This document shows positions 53,126 to 61,965 of a DNA stretch of 64,000 nt, one piece after another. The DNA lies in assembly GCF_000312505.2 (NCBI RefSeq), contig NZ_HG326226.1, forward strand, positions 346,649 to 410,648, written 5' to 3'. The notes under the pieces were generated by a model. That model did not search any database. It saw nothing but the letters and a program-made list of their open reading frames with translations, and had not been told where the DNA came from. Both the position numbers and the translations under genes were made by a program. How positions within the stretch are numbered: position 1 is the first letter of the stretch; each line of letters starts with the position of its first letter. The DNA comes from Fenollaria massiliensis (GTDB taxonomy: Bacteria > Bacillota > Clostridia > Tissierellales > Peptoniphilaceae).

Positions 53126-53581
53126 ATGTCATTGAATGACACACATAGTTTATCACATACTAAATGGAATTGCAAATACCACATAGTGTTTGCACCCAAG
53201 TATAGAAGGAAAGAATTTTTTGGAGATAAAAGACTTGAAATAGGACAAATTTTAAGAGAATTATGTAGTTGGAAAGAAGTTAATATAATAGAAGCAGAAG
53301 TTTGCCCAGATCATGTACACATGTTGGTAGAAATACCACCCAAATTAGCAGTATCAAGCTTCATGGGATTCTTAAAAGGAAAAAGCAGTATAATGATTTA
53401 TGAAAAATGGGGCAATTTAAAATATAAGTACAGAGGACGTCAATTTTGGTGTAGAGGTTATTATGTAGATACAGCAGGAAAAAATACAAAAATCATACAA
53501 GAGTATATACAAAATCAATTGAAACAAGACCAGCTTAGTGAACAGCTGACATTTGATACAATAGACCCTTTTAAAGGGTAG
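53126..53581 (+). CDS. tnpA: IS200/IS605-family transposase TnpA
   Basis: A 151-residue Y1 transposase: CKYHIVFAPKYRRK near the start, the HUH motif with H63 and H65 (CPDHVHMLVEIPP), WCRGYYVDTAGKN, and the catalytic Tyr at 127 in IIQEYIQNQ, as in ISHp608 TnpA. It cuts and joins single-stranded DNA at the terminal hairpins. All key residues are present and the frame is intact, so the element may still move. There is no tnpB. Confidence 0.95.
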   Translation: MSLNDTHSLSHTKWNCKYHIVFAPKYRRKEFFGDKRLEIGQILRELCSWKEVNIIEAEVCPDHVHMLVEIPPKLAVSSFMGFLKGKSSIMIYEKWGNLKYKYRGRQFWCRGYYVDTAGKNTKIIQEYIQNQLKQDQLSEQLTFDTIDPFKG

Positions 53582-53700
53582 CTAGTATAATTTGCAAGTG
53601 ACAGATTAACCAACGTCCTTGAGGCGTGGCTAGTAATACAGGCCCTTTGGGCCGCATGAGAAAAACCCCCGGCTAGGCCGGGGGATATTTATTTATGTCT

Positions 53701-54200
53701 AGAATAATATATTTATTCACAACTGCCGCCGCCAGAACCGCAACTAAAGTTTGTCGGAAAAATGCGACGATTGGACGAAGTGGACCTGAAACAAATAAAG
53801 CAGTTATTAAAAATAATTTATCCACAACCGTAAGTTCTTGAAATAAGGAAGAACCCCGTCCATAAATGGACGTGAACCTTTACGCTACGATGAATAAGGC
53901 GCAGCATAACGAGCGACCTACAGCCACCGCCAGAGCTCGCACTCGAGATGATTGGACGATGTGGACTTAAATACATATAACATCTTTAAAAATAATTCAT
54001 CCACAACCGTAAGTTCTTGAAATAATTTGATGGATTTTGCGTTGTACAGAATTTTTTGGAGTGAGGTGTGCTAAACGCACTCCGTAGCGACAAAACAATT
54101 CGAAACTAGCAAAAGGGCTCAACTTAATGCGAAATAAGGTGAGCATTGCTGAAAAGGGAACAAGCCCAAGGGCGCGTTTTAGCACAAACTCATACAAGGG
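53701..54200 (-). repeat. direct repeats, Gly-rich gene-end fragments and dispersed repeats
   Basis: ATCCACAACCGTAAGTTCTT and GAAATAA occur at 53819 and 53999, with similar left flanks (GATTGGACGAAGTGGAC / GATTGGACGATGTGGAC), a repeat of about 80 bases. On the minus strand 53718-53755 reads SCGSGGGSCE-stop and 53925 reads SSASSGGGC, like ends of Gly-rich proteins such as the next gene. The CGCTGCG box is inverted at 54028-54138. GTTCAC/GTCCAT hairpin at 53852-53880. Confidence 0.65.
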
Positions 54201-55964
54201 CTATCTGCCGCCTCCGCCAGATCCGCCTCCCGAAAATCCTCCGCCTCCACCAAACGACATCCCTCCGCCTCCTCCATGTGAGGCTGATGATGAGCGATTG
54301 CTTTGGTAGGCGTGGTTTACTGATGTGCCGACATTATTCACAACGTGATACAAAAGAACTGGGTCAAGGCCTGTATATCCAGCGTAAGTGTAGTTTGGAT
54401 CAAGGCTTTTAAACTTTTCCAAAACTTTTTCTCCAAGTCCAAACAGAGCTGCAAGCACCAAATATTCGTCCCAAAGTGCGACTTCAACCGCTTCACGCTC
54501 GTTAATCAAAGTGAAATCCTTCAAAAACTTTATAAATCCTTTTTGTTTAATGGCCTCTTCACGACCTTGCTCAGTGAAAACATCGTAGCTAGATAGCAAA
54601 AATCCTGGCTTCTTATATAATAAATTCAAATTTTCAGCCGCGCTATTCGCATTTTTATTGTAATTTTTAACGAAATTTTCGGCAACGCTTCCTCTGTTAA
54701 AGGCCCTCGTAAGCTCATCGTTTCTAAGCACGAGGTCATCGCCCGATGCGCTTGTAATCAGCTTATATAGCCACTCTTCCATCACATCATCACTCTCGGG
54801 CGCTCTAATAATTTTAAAGCAATCCTCAATAACGTCCTTTTTGAAAATCAGTCCCTTAGTAAACTTTTCCTTGACAAGCTCTAAATTGCCGTCCTTAATC
54901 CATTTTAGAAAATAGGCGGCGACCACATTTGTCACAGAAAAGTTTTCATTCACCGAATAAATGCCGCTGTTAAGCAAAATATTTCCATTCATTGGCAAAT
55001 CACGCCAATAGTTTACATCTCTCGGTAGTCTATTCTCAGAATTTATCATGGATTTTTTAATTCCTGACATAATCATGGAAAAGATTGACGCAATAAAAAT
55101 AAAAATCATCGGTATGACAATTGGGTTAGCAGTGCCAATAAATCTTGTGACGAAATTGCCATTATATTCTGGATAATAGTAATTGTCTTCATTATTATCA
55201 TAATTATTTTCTTCTTCAATATCTTCTTCACGATTGTTATAGTCAGAGCCTTCAAGTGCGGTATTCTTCAAGTCTTCAAAGCTTCCGCTACCCTTGCTAA
55301 TAGGATGAATTATATCTTTATTAAGACCGAACAAAACTGTTAGGTGATTTTCTGAGCCAAAATCATTTATCTCGTGAACGACGACCTTGCCGCCCTCAAA
55401 AACGATTGGCGCGTCTGAGCCGAAGCCCCAAACACGAGCGTTATTCTCATTTATCTCACCATTTTCCAAACTTAGCTCGAAAGAAACTTTTTCTGGAGCA
55501 GGATCCATCTGGTCATTGACGAAGCGAATGTTGAAGCCGTCCATATCATCAAAACTTTGGGCAGCTCTGTACATTTTATAATTTAATGTATAGGTCTTGT
55601 CTTTGTTAAGCTCGCTCTTGCCAAAGCAAAGCTCGACACCGTCAGAGGTGCCGTGTATACCGCATTTGCGAGCCTTTTCGTCAAAGGTCCAATCGACGTT
55701 CCAATTGTCAATGGTCTCGTATGGGCCGCTCTCATCGGAAACTTTAAAATCCGTAATGACCATATCTCGCATGTGACTCTTAGGTATGAAAAACTCAGTG
55801 CCAGAGCCGGCTCTAGCCTTCCACACCTCAGTGACTAGTAGTGATCCATCGTCCATAAGCGTAGCTTTTATGTCAATGGAGTGGATTTCATCTGATGATG
55901 CGTAGCAATTTATTGAAAATACTAGGATTATGGCGGCGAATATGCTCGCCAAAAACTTTTTCAT
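54201..55964 (-). CDS. DUF2207-domain membrane protein with Gly-rich tail
   Basis: A 587-residue protein: signal peptide (FLASIFAAIILVFSINCYA), a beta-rich extracellular DUF2207 domain (about 25-210), an acidic Asn/Glu linker, a helix about 275-297, a mixed cytosolic region, and a tail of Gly, Ser and His (HGGGGGMSFGGGGGF). The Gly-rich tail is typical of the family. It is cotranscribed with lemA, as in many Firmicutes. Its job is unknown, perhaps in the envelope. TAATG overlap with lemA. Confidence 0.85.
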   Translation of the reverse strand: MKKFLASIFAAIILVFSINCYASSDEIHSIDIKATLMDDGSLLVTEVWKARAGSGTEFFIPKSHMRDMVITDFKVSDESGPYETIDNWNVDWTFDEKARKCGIHGTSDGVELCFGKSELNKDKTYTLNYKMYRAAQSFDDMDGFNIRFVNDQMDPAPEKVSFELSLENGEINENNARVWGFGSDAPIVFEGGKVVVHEINDFGSENHLTVLFGLNKDIIHPISKGSGSFEDLKNTALEGSDYNNREEDIEEENNYDNNEDNYYYPEYNGNFVTRFIGTANPIVIPMIFIFIASIFSMIMSGIKKSMINSENRLPRDVNYWRDLPMNGNILLNSGIYSVNENFSVTNVVAAYFLKWIKDGNLELVKEKFTKGLIFKKDVIEDCFKIIRAPESDDVMEEWLYKLITSASGDDLVLRNDELTRAFNRGSVAENFVKNYNKNANSAAENLNLLYKKPGFLLSSYDVFTEQGREEAIKQKGFIKFLKDFTLINEREAVEVALWDEYLVLAALFGLGEKVLEKFKSLDPNYTYAGYTGLDPVLLYHVVNNVGTSVNHAYQSNRSSSASHGGGGGMSFGGGGGFSGGGSGGGGR

Positions 55965-56506
55965 TATCTAAACTCCAAATCCGGCATATCTTTTTTGGCT
56001 TCGTCTGTGCTCAAATACTCTTTAGGATGAACGTTTAAGATGGACGCAGCGATGGATGTTGGGAACATTTTGACAGCTCTGTTAAGCTTTGTAACTGAGT
56101 CGTTGTAAACCATGCGGCTGATTCTGACTTTATTTTCATAGTCATTGATCGAGTCCATGGTTTTTGCGTAAAGTTCAGAGGCTTTTAGCTCTGGATAGCT
56201 CTCAGCAACAGCGTTTATCCTCGATAGAGCGCTTCCAAGTAGAGCCTCGCCTTCCTTTACGTCATTTGCATTTTTAACAGCACTTCTCTTTTCGATAATG
56301 TCTCTAAGAGTTTCGTACTCATGTTCTGAGTAAGCTTTAACCGCGTTAGCAAGCGCCTTTAGAGCGTCCCAACGTGAGTTTAAATTTACGGCAATGTTTG
56401 CAAAAGCATTGTCAACGTTTTCTTCAAGGCTTACTAGACTTCTTTGTGTTGAAATGAAATAGAACACTAAAAGTACTAAAACTACTAAAATAATTCCGAT
56501 TATCAT
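55964..56506 (-). CDS. lemA: LemA-family protein
   Basis: A 180-residue protein with an N-terminal helix (about 3-20) and a cytosolic four-helix part: LVSLEENVDNAFANIAVNLN, SRWDALKALANAVKAYSEHE and FPTSIAASILNVHPKEY are LemA signatures. Known from Listeria as the source of an antigenic peptide; function unclear. AGGAGGTAATATT leads the ATG. First gene of the lemA/DUF2207 pair. Confidence 0.92.
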   Translation of the reverse strand: MIIGIILVVLVLLVFYFISTQRSLVSLEENVDNAFANIAVNLNSRWDALKALANAVKAYSEHEYETLRDIIEKRSAVKNANDVKEGEALLGSALSRINAVAESYPELKASELYAKTMDSINDYENKVRISRMVYNDSVTKLNRAVKMFPTSIAASILNVHPKEYLSTDEAKKDMPDLEFR

Positions 56507-56519
56507 AATATTACCTCCT

Positions 56520-56900
56520 TTAAATTCGCGATTATTAATCGAAAAGTGTTTTCCTTCGCTTGCTAGTCTACGAAAACTGATAATTTCTAAGCTTGTTCAC
56601 ACATCAAAAAGATAGTTCCACGCAGCTTAGTTCACCAAATTGACAATTGCTAAGTTCGTTCGCTTGAAAATTCATATTCGTTACGCTGCGCTCCACTAGA
56701 TGAATTTTCGGGCAGCTCACTTCTCTAAGCAATTGAAGCAATTTGTCTCAATGCGCTGCTTTCGGAACATATCTTTTTTCACTAATGCAGTTTTCTCCGA
56801 ATGCTTCGCTCGTGAAAATCACTTTTCTTTTTATGTAGCAAAAAAATTATTTGTTTGCGAAATTAATTTGCTTCATCAAATTTTCTTTGCAAAATTAATT
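56520..56900 (-). repeat. dispersed intergenic repeats
   Basis: Read on the minus strand it has AGTTTTCGTAGACTAGCAAG (inverse copy of 28840-28868) and the GAACTAAGCTGCGTGGAACT block (inverse copy of 52865). CGAATGCTTCGCTCGTG at 56798 is a weaker relative. Downstream to 57040 is AT-rich, with TATAAT at 57028-57033 as a likely -10 of the lipase gene. Confidence 0.65.
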
Positions 56901-57058
56901 TGATTTAATAAATATTTTTATAAATAAATCTTTGGTATTATATTTTACCCAAATAATCTAATTATATTCTAAAATTAGTGTATTTTATCAAAAATGATTT
57001 ATCATAACAAATCCACACCGATATATGATATAATTTATTTATACAAGAGGTGTATGAT

Positions 57059-58510
57059 ATGTTTAATATAAATGAAATTTTTTCTGATAAAAATAAAAAG
57101 AATAAGAAAAAGAAAAATATTTTTGCTAGCAAGGCTAATAATAAGAAAAATCATGACAAAGCTATAAGAATAGAAAAGATTTTTAAAGGCGAGACCAATA
57201 GCAAAGCTAATAATAAGAAGAAAAATCATGACAAAAAAAGCAAAATTGACAAGATTTTCAAAATTGACAAAATTAGTCAAAATAATAAAAATATTATTGC
57301 TGAAGAAAAAACTAAAGTGCCCGATGCCAAGCCCATCATATTCATTCCAGGGATTTCTGGGAGCGAACTCTTCACCATTGACGAAAAATATCTAAGTGAT
57401 ATTGAGCGCAAAATTGGGATGATATCTAGCGGTAATGAAGAGCACGCAAAAAGGCTCTGGCTGCCACAAGGCTACGATGCCAAGGAGCTTAACGAGGATT
57501 TAAAAATCACGAACGAAGCTTATGGACTGCAAGAGGGCGACTTCAGAGAGCTAAAGGTTTTTGACAGGCACGTGGGACCGGGCGCTGCGAACGCGGTTCT
57601 TCTAAATGCGCTACTCATCAAGTTTCCGGATAGGCCCATCTATCAATTTTCATACGATTGGCGTAAATCCAACACTTTGACGATGAAAAAGCTCGATGTC
57701 TTTATCAAGACCATTCGCAAAAAAGGCAAGGTCGACATAGTTGCTCACAGCATGGGAGGCCTTGTTGCAGCGCACTATATCCGTGAACATGGCGGCCGCG
57801 TCGACAAATTCATTTCGCTTTGCACGCCTTATGAGGGCGCGCCTCACGCTTACAACCAAATGGCGAGCGGAAATATTTTTGGTGGGATAAAAGATGTCAT
57901 TTTGGAAAATTTATTCGGCATAGAAAAGGAAGTTGTTCAAGGCTACGATGGGCTTGTAGAGCTATATCCAACGGCAAAGATGCTTGGCGCCTACCCTTAT
58001 CAAAAAATTTTAAATAAAGAAAATTTTGACAAAATTATATCCAAAAAATATAAGGACTACGATGAACTTCTAGAAAAACTTCATGAGGCAGGTGCCTCTG
58101 AAGATTTTGAGCCACGCGAGGTTCAAAGCCGCATGAAAAGCTATCTTGGTGCGCTTCGCTTCGGGCGTTTTTTGAAAAAAGCAAAAAATTATAGGCGCCA
58201 CAGAAGTTTTTCTGAGCCCATCAATCTATTGTATAGGCCAAGAACCATGTTTATAGTTGGAGAGGGCATGGATACTCAGGTTTCGGGCTACTACAGCGTG
58301 GATGATGCGAATGAGACCATAATCAAAGAGATGGTGACAAAGGAAGGCGATGGCTTAGTGCCAATGTTTTCAGCATGTATGGGTCAAAGGCTTGATCAGA
58401 TGCCAGAAGAAATTAGAGAAAAATTTCAAAAAATAAAAAGCACACACATGGGCATGCTCATGGATTTGAGGGCGATGGACGCCATGTGCAAATTTTTAAG
58501 CGAAGATTAG
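57059..58510 (+). CDS. LCAT-like lipase/acyltransferase (alpha/beta hydrolase)
   Basis: A 483-residue alpha/beta hydrolase of the lecithin:cholesterol acyltransferase type. PIIFIPGISGSELF (about 92-105) is the lid/oxyanion start, S231 in VDIVAHSMGGLVAAHYI is the nucleophile, Asp in EGDGLVPMFSA and His in STHMGMLMD complete the triad. The first 85 residues are Lys/Asn-rich and low in complexity, with no signal peptide. I use the ATG at 57059 (AGAGGTG six bases upstream) rather than the GTG at 57050. MFNINEIF at the start recalls the J-protein linker at 171-245. Confidence 0.85.
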   Translation: MFNINEIFSDKNKKNKKKKNIFASKANNKKNHDKAIRIEKIFKGETNSKANNKKKNHDKKSKIDKIFKIDKISQNNKNIIAEEKTKVPDAKPIIFIPGISGSELFTIDEKYLSDIERKIGMISSGNEEHAKRLWLPQGYDAKELNEDLKITNEAYGLQEGDFRELKVFDRHVGPGAANAVLLNALLIKFPDRPIYQFSYDWRKSNTLTMKKLDVFIKTIRKKGKVDIVAHSMGGLVAAHYIREHGGRVDKFISLCTPYEGAPHAYNQMASGNIFGGIKDVILENLFGIEKEVVQGYDGLVELYPTAKMLGAYPYQKILNKENFDKIISKKYKDYDELLEKLHEAGASEDFEPREVQSRMKSYLGALRFGRFLKKAKNYRRHRSFSEPINLLYRPRTMFIVGEGMDTQVSGYYSVDDANETIIKEMVTKEGDGLVPMFSACMGQRLDQMPEEIREKFQKIKSTHMGMLMDLRAMDAMCKFLSED

Positions 58511-58519
58511 GAGGAAAGG

Positions 58520-59350
58520 ATGCTAGATAAATTAAAAATATATTTTACAAATGAGGCAGGAGCGATAAACACTTTAGGAAAAGTCGCACTTGTGCTTATT
58601 TACCTCATCATAGCCATCTTGGTTGTGAAAGTTATTGGCATAGTCATATCGAGGCTTGCAAGGAAGAAATATGATAAGCTCAGAACCATTGATGCGAAGA
58701 GGCTTAAGACGGTTCTAAGCGTTTTGAAGAGCTTCGCGACTGTCATAATTATATTTACATGGTTTTTGTCGGCGCTAAGGATTTTCGGGGTAAATACCTC
58801 TGCGATAGTGACAACTGCTGGGATAGGCGGTGTCGCGATCTCCTTCGGTGCGAAAAGTCTTGTAGAGGACATCATCAGCGGAATTTTTCTAATGCTTGAA
58901 GATAGCTTTGTTATCGGCGACGACATCACAGTCGCTGGAAAGACTGGCGTTGTCGAGAAAATCGGCCTTCGCACGACAACCATCCGCGATTATAACGGTG
59001 AATTGCACGTAATTCCAAACGGCGAGATAAGGGTCGTGACTAACAGGAACAAAAACATCCAAAGAGCGCTAATCACCGTGCCTATAGCCTACGATGCCGA
59101 CGCGCAAATGGCTATGGACATCTTGACAAAGGAGCTTGAAAAAGTTAATGATGACCACGCAGTTATTGAGAATGTCAGCGTTTGGGGCATCACTGATTTT
59201 AATAATAATGGTGTAGTGATTTCTTGTGCGGCGAAGACGGTACCGGGGGAACAATGGCGAATTGAGAGAGAAATGCGTAAAATTGCTATAGAAGAGCTGA
59301 GGAGGAATAAGATTAAGGTTTTAGACAAAACGTTAACATTGATTAAATAA
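58520..59350 (+). CDS. MscS-family mechanosensitive channel
   Basis: A 276-residue channel with three N-terminal helices (about 22-45, 65-88, 92-110), the pore helix rich in Gly/Ala (TTAGIGGVAISFGAKSLVED) and a beta domain with GDDITVAGKTGVVEKIGLRTTTIRDYNGE. It opens when membrane tension rises, releasing solutes. GGAGG precedes the ATG, nine bases after the lipase stop; the two likely share a transcript. Confidence 0.93.
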   Translation: MLDKLKIYFTNEAGAINTLGKVALVLIYLIIAILVVKVIGIVISRLARKKYDKLRTIDAKRLKTVLSVLKSFATVIIIFTWFLSALRIFGVNTSAIVTTAGIGGVAISFGAKSLVEDIISGIFLMLEDSFVIGDDITVAGKTGVVEKIGLRTTTIRDYNGELHVIPNGEIRVVTNRNKNIQRALITVPIAYDADAQMAMDILTKELEKVNDDHAVIENVSVWGITDFNNNGVVISCAAKTVPGEQWRIEREMRKIAIEELRRNKIKVLDKTLTLIK

Positions 59351-59580
59351 ACACAGTTCGCAGAGCAAGCGAGCCCTTGAACTCGTTCCCTCCTCAGCAA
59401 TGCTCACGTACCATCTGTACGCTGCGCTTGCTTCGTCAGTCCACTTCGTCCAATCCAGCTCAAGTGTCTTGCACCAAGGTTCTCGGGACCCATTCAAAGC
59501 GAAGCTTTGTAAATGGGTGAGGTTCTTCCTTGCTCTGCGAAGTCCCATGGTCGGACTATGATTCGGTGTAAAAATGATAA
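59351..59580 (+). repeat. dispersed intergenic repeats after mscS
   Basis: 59370-59457 matches 43316-43399 (CTCAGCAATGCTCACGTACC, CTTGCTTCGTCAGTCCAC). 59446-59539 matches 52763-52856 with about one difference and includes the ACCCATT...ATGGGT hairpin. ATTCGGTGTA at 59561 is a degenerate form of the CTCGGTGTATATA module. Confidence 0.82.
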
Positions 59581-59625
59581 AAGTTAGTGAATAAAAGAAA
59601 AAGGATCTAAATTAAGAAAAAATTA

Positions 59626-59684
59626 AGGTGTTCGCATTAAAATTGTTTATAAAGCATATTTATTTTGCGAACGCCTATTTTTTA
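59626..59684 (+). terminator. long-loop hairpin, likely terminator
   Basis: AGGTGTTCGCA / TGCGAACGCCT (59626-59636 with 59666-59676, one G-U) followed by ATTTTTT. The loop is 29 bases. Confidence 0.65.
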
Positions 59685-59694
59685 TGTAAAAATA

Positions 59695-59733
59695 TTGACA
59701 TATTAAAATAAAAAGTATATACTATATATATAC
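59695..59733 (+). promoter_or_regulatory. mazEF promoter and palindromic operator
   Basis: TTGACA at 59695-59700, 17-base spacer, TATACT at 59718-59723. GTATATA (59715-59721) and TATATAC (59727-59733) form a palindrome over the -10, as expected for autoregulation by MazE-MazF. GGAGGTG follows. Confidence 0.72.
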
Positions 59734-59755
59734 ATATATCGTGGAGGTGTATATT

Positions 59756-59992
59756 ATGATTACTTTACAAAAGTGGGGCAACAGTCAAGGTATAAGACTT
59801 CCTAAGTTTTTATTAGATGAACTTGGTTGGAACGAAAACGATGAGCTTTCAATAAGCAAGGATGATGACAAGATTATCATAAAAAAACATAATAAAAGAA
59901 AAAGCATAGTAGAGCTTTTTGATGGATACAAGGGTGATTACAAGCCAGAAGAAGTTGATTGGGGCGAAACAAAGGGTAAGGAACTATGGTAA
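59756..59992 (+). CDS. mazE: MazE-family antitoxin
   Basis: A 78-residue AbrB/MazE swapped-hairpin antitoxin: MITLQKWGNSQGIRLPKFLL is the DNA-binding domain, followed by ELSISKDDDKIIIKK and an acidic, Trp-containing tail (YKPEEVDWGETKGKELW) that binds MazF. ATG 59756 is preceded by GGAGGTG; the upstream in-frame start is not preferred. Its last codons overlap mazF by seven bases. Confidence 0.93.
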   Translation: MITLQKWGNSQGIRLPKFLLDELGWNENDELSISKDDDKIIIKKHNKRKSIVELFDGYKGDYKPEEVDWGETKGKELW

Positions 59993-60315
59993 AACAAGGA
60001 GATATTGTAAAACTAAGCTTTAATCCGCAAAAGGGACACGAGCAAGCAGGATTTAGACCAGCAGTAGTTGTTAGCAATGACGTTTTTAATAGAAATGCAA
60101 AATTAGCAATTTTATGCCCAATCACTAATACGAATAATGAGTTTCCTTTGCATGTTCCACTTGATTCAAGAACAGAAACTACAGGCGTAATACTTTGTGA
60201 GCATCTTAAGTCACTAGATCTTAATGCAAGAGAACATATTTTTATTGAGAAATGTCCAGATGATATATTAGAAAAAGCTATCAATATAATTTTCTCACAA
60301 GTAGAAATAATATAA
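59986..60315 (+). CDS. mazF: MazF/PemK-family endoribonuclease toxin
   Basis: A 109-residue MazF: QGDIVKLSFNPQKGHEQAGFRPAVVVSND contains the loop and Arg of the active site (RPAVV), followed by CPITNTNNEFPLHVPL and the catalytic-site Thr/Ser region TGVILCEHLKSLDL. It cuts single-stranded mRNA at short motifs. The overlap with mazE and the operator palindrome support a working pair. Confidence 0.94.
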   Translation: MVKQGDIVKLSFNPQKGHEQAGFRPAVVVSNDVFNRNAKLAILCPITNTNNEFPLHVPLDSRTETTGVILCEHLKSLDLNAREHIFIEKCPDDILEKAINIIFSQVEII

Positions 60316-60338
60316 ACGAGTGAAAGTAAGTATAAAGA

Positions 60339-60367
60339 AAATGGCCGGAGCAATCCGACCATTGTTT
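60339..60367. terminator. terminator between mazF and ttcA-like gene
   Basis: AATGGCCGGA / TCCGACCATT (one mismatch, GCAA loop) with flanking A and T runs; it may act in both directions. Confidence 0.8.
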
Positions 60368-60372
60368 TATAT

Positions 60373-61191
60373 CTATTCATCCACTTCTTCGCCTAGTAAA
60401 AATGTCTTACCATTTTCATGCCATGCAATGCACGAATCCAAATTTATATTCATCGCGCTATTCAAAATATTTCTCTCTGCCATATTATTTGTCTCCATAA
60501 GCTTTGCGACAAGGTCTTTTATCTCGTAGCGGATATTGCCGCTTCTTTTCTTTGTAACGGAGCAGGCGCAGTCCAAAGCCTTGAGATCACTTCTCTTAAG
60601 CCACCTCTTAATATCATCTTCTTTTATGTAGTACATAGGCCTAATCAGTTTGAGCCCGTCAAAGTTTTGGCTATCAAGAATCGGGCGCATGGTCTTGAAA
60701 GTACCAGCGTATAGCATGTTCATAAGTGTCGTCTCGACCACATCATTCATGTGATGACCTAAAGCGACCTTATTGCAGCCAAGCTCCTTCGCCTTGCCAT
60801 ACAAAGCACCGCGGCGCATACGAGCACACATGTAGCATGGGTAGTCACCCGCAAGCTTTTCAGCGACTTCAAATATATCCGTCTCAAATATTTGTAAATC
60901 AATACCCAAAAATTTGCATAGCTCCTCAAGCTTGTCTCTGTTTTCTTTAGTAAAGCCAGGGTCCATGCTGACATAGCAGACATCAAATTTAAAAATCGAG
61001 TGCTTTTTCAGCTCTTCAAACATCTTCGCAAGAAGTATCGAGTCCTTTCCGCCACTTATAGCGACCAAGACCTTGTCACCTTCTTCAATCAGATTAAAAT
61101 CATTTATCGCCTTAAGAAATTTCTTCCAAAGCTCTTTTCTGTAGCTCTTGATGATGAAGCGCTCAATCTCTTTTTTCTCTATACTATACAT
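60373..61191 (-). CDS. TtcA-like tRNA 2-thiolation ATPase
   Basis: A 272-residue adenine-nucleotide alpha hydrolase: PP-loop SGGKDS (46-51), CYMCARMRR (CxxC), the GHHMNDVVETTLMN motif and a further Cys pair (DCACSVTKKRSGN) typical of TtcA. These bind a [4Fe-4S] cluster and thiolate C32 of some tRNAs. TilS is excluded by the lack of its C-terminal domains. Its start overlaps the apt stop by eight bases, so translation is coupled. Confidence 0.87.
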   Translation of the reverse strand: MYSIEKKEIERFIIKSYRKELWKKFLKAINDFNLIEEGDKVLVAISGGKDSILLAKMFEELKKHSIFKFDVCYVSMDPGFTKENRDKLEELCKFLGIDLQIFETDIFEVAEKLAGDYPCYMCARMRRGALYGKAKELGCNKVALGHHMNDVVETTLMNMLYAGTFKTMRPILDSQNFDGLKLIRPMYYIKEDDIKRWLKRSDLKALDCACSVTKKRSGNIRYEIKDLVAKLMETNNMAERNILNSAMNINLDSCIAWHENGKTFLLGEEVDE

Positions 61192-61702
61192 TATAAGTTA
61201 TCAGCGAGTCAACCTTGTAGCCATCAAGCTTGTCGCGGCCCTTAAGGTCAGTTAGTTCAATCAAAAATTCAAAAGCGACAATCTCCGCACCCATCTTTTC
61301 AAGAAGATTCTTCACAGCCTCAACAGTTCCTCCAGTTGCTAGTAGGTCATCAATTACAACAACCTTAGTTCCAGGCTTGATCGCATCCTTGTGAATCTCG
61401 ATAGTATCAGTGCCATATTCCTTTTCATAAGAGAAAGATACAGTCTCAGCCGGAAGCTTGCCCTTTTTTCTAACAGGAATAAAACCAAGATCCATCTTGT
61501 AGCTAAGCGCGCAGCCAAGCATAAAGCCCCTTGCTTCAGGACCAACGATGTACTCAGCGCCAAGACCCTCAATATTTTTTTCTAATTCATCTATAGCGCA
61601 TCTGAAAGCGTCCTTATCCTTAAGAAGCGTAGTTATATCCTTAAAAGAAATCCCTTCCTTCGGGAAGCCTTCGATCACCCTTATAGTGCTTTTTAAATCC
61701 AT
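61184..61702 (-). CDS. apt: adenine phosphoribosyltransferase
   Basis: A 172-residue Apt: DLKSTIRVIEGFPKEGISFKD at the start, EARGFMLG, and the PRPP site VVVIDDLLATGGT. It salvages adenine to AMP. ATG 61702 is chosen with GGGTGAT just ahead; a TTG four codons earlier is possible. It is the first gene of the apt-ttcA-like pair. Confidence 0.95.
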   Translation of the reverse strand: MDLKSTIRVIEGFPKEGISFKDITTLLKDKDAFRCAIDELEKNIEGLGAEYIVGPEARGFMLGCALSYKMDLGFIPVRKKGKLPAETVSFSYEKEYGTDTIEIHKDAIKPGTKVVVIDDLLATGGTVEAVKNLLEKMGAEIVAFEFLIELTDLKGRDKLDGYKVDSLITYNV

Positions 61703-61879
61703 ATTATCACCCAAAGGGTATTATACCACTTATTCATAATTATGGCAATGATAATATATTTTTAATTATGCACATGCCTTTGCCACTACGGAAAATTTCT
61801 TCATTGATAGAATTTATATTGAGTATCTTTAGCATAGTATAATATTATATTACATTTTGGTTAAAAAACGTTTTTTATA

Positions 61880-61908
61880 TTGCAAATGGTTTAATTAAGA
61901 TGTATAAT
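61880..61908 (+). promoter_or_regulatory. promoter of the surface-protein gene
   Basis: TTGCAA at 61880-61885, 17-base spacer, TATAAT at 61903-61908. The ATG with GGGAGG follows at 61966. The stretch 61715-61879 holds nothing else visible. Confidence 0.65.
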
Positions 61909-61965
61909 ATAGATAAGAAAGAAATTATTAGGACTTTCAAATTATTCTACACGGGAGGTAGTAGT

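Larger units (their letters stand above)
52984..53700 (+). mobile_element. IS200-type insertion sequence
   Basis: Left subterminal hairpin AACCCCCAGT / ACTGGGGGTT (52995-53017) and right hairpin CCCCCGGC / GCCGGGGG (53666-53684) bracket a single tnpA. Length about 700 bp and lack of inverted terminal repeats fit single-strand transposons with a Y1 HUH enzyme. TTGTATTAG plus the left hairpin are repeated at 63971-64000, so another copy starts there. The exact ends are not determined. Confidence 0.88.

Noticed and set aside
54127..54309. Pro-rich plus-strand frame (PPPPDPPPENPPPP)
   Set aside because: It is the antisense of the Gly-rich tail of the DUF2207 gene and has no ribosome site.
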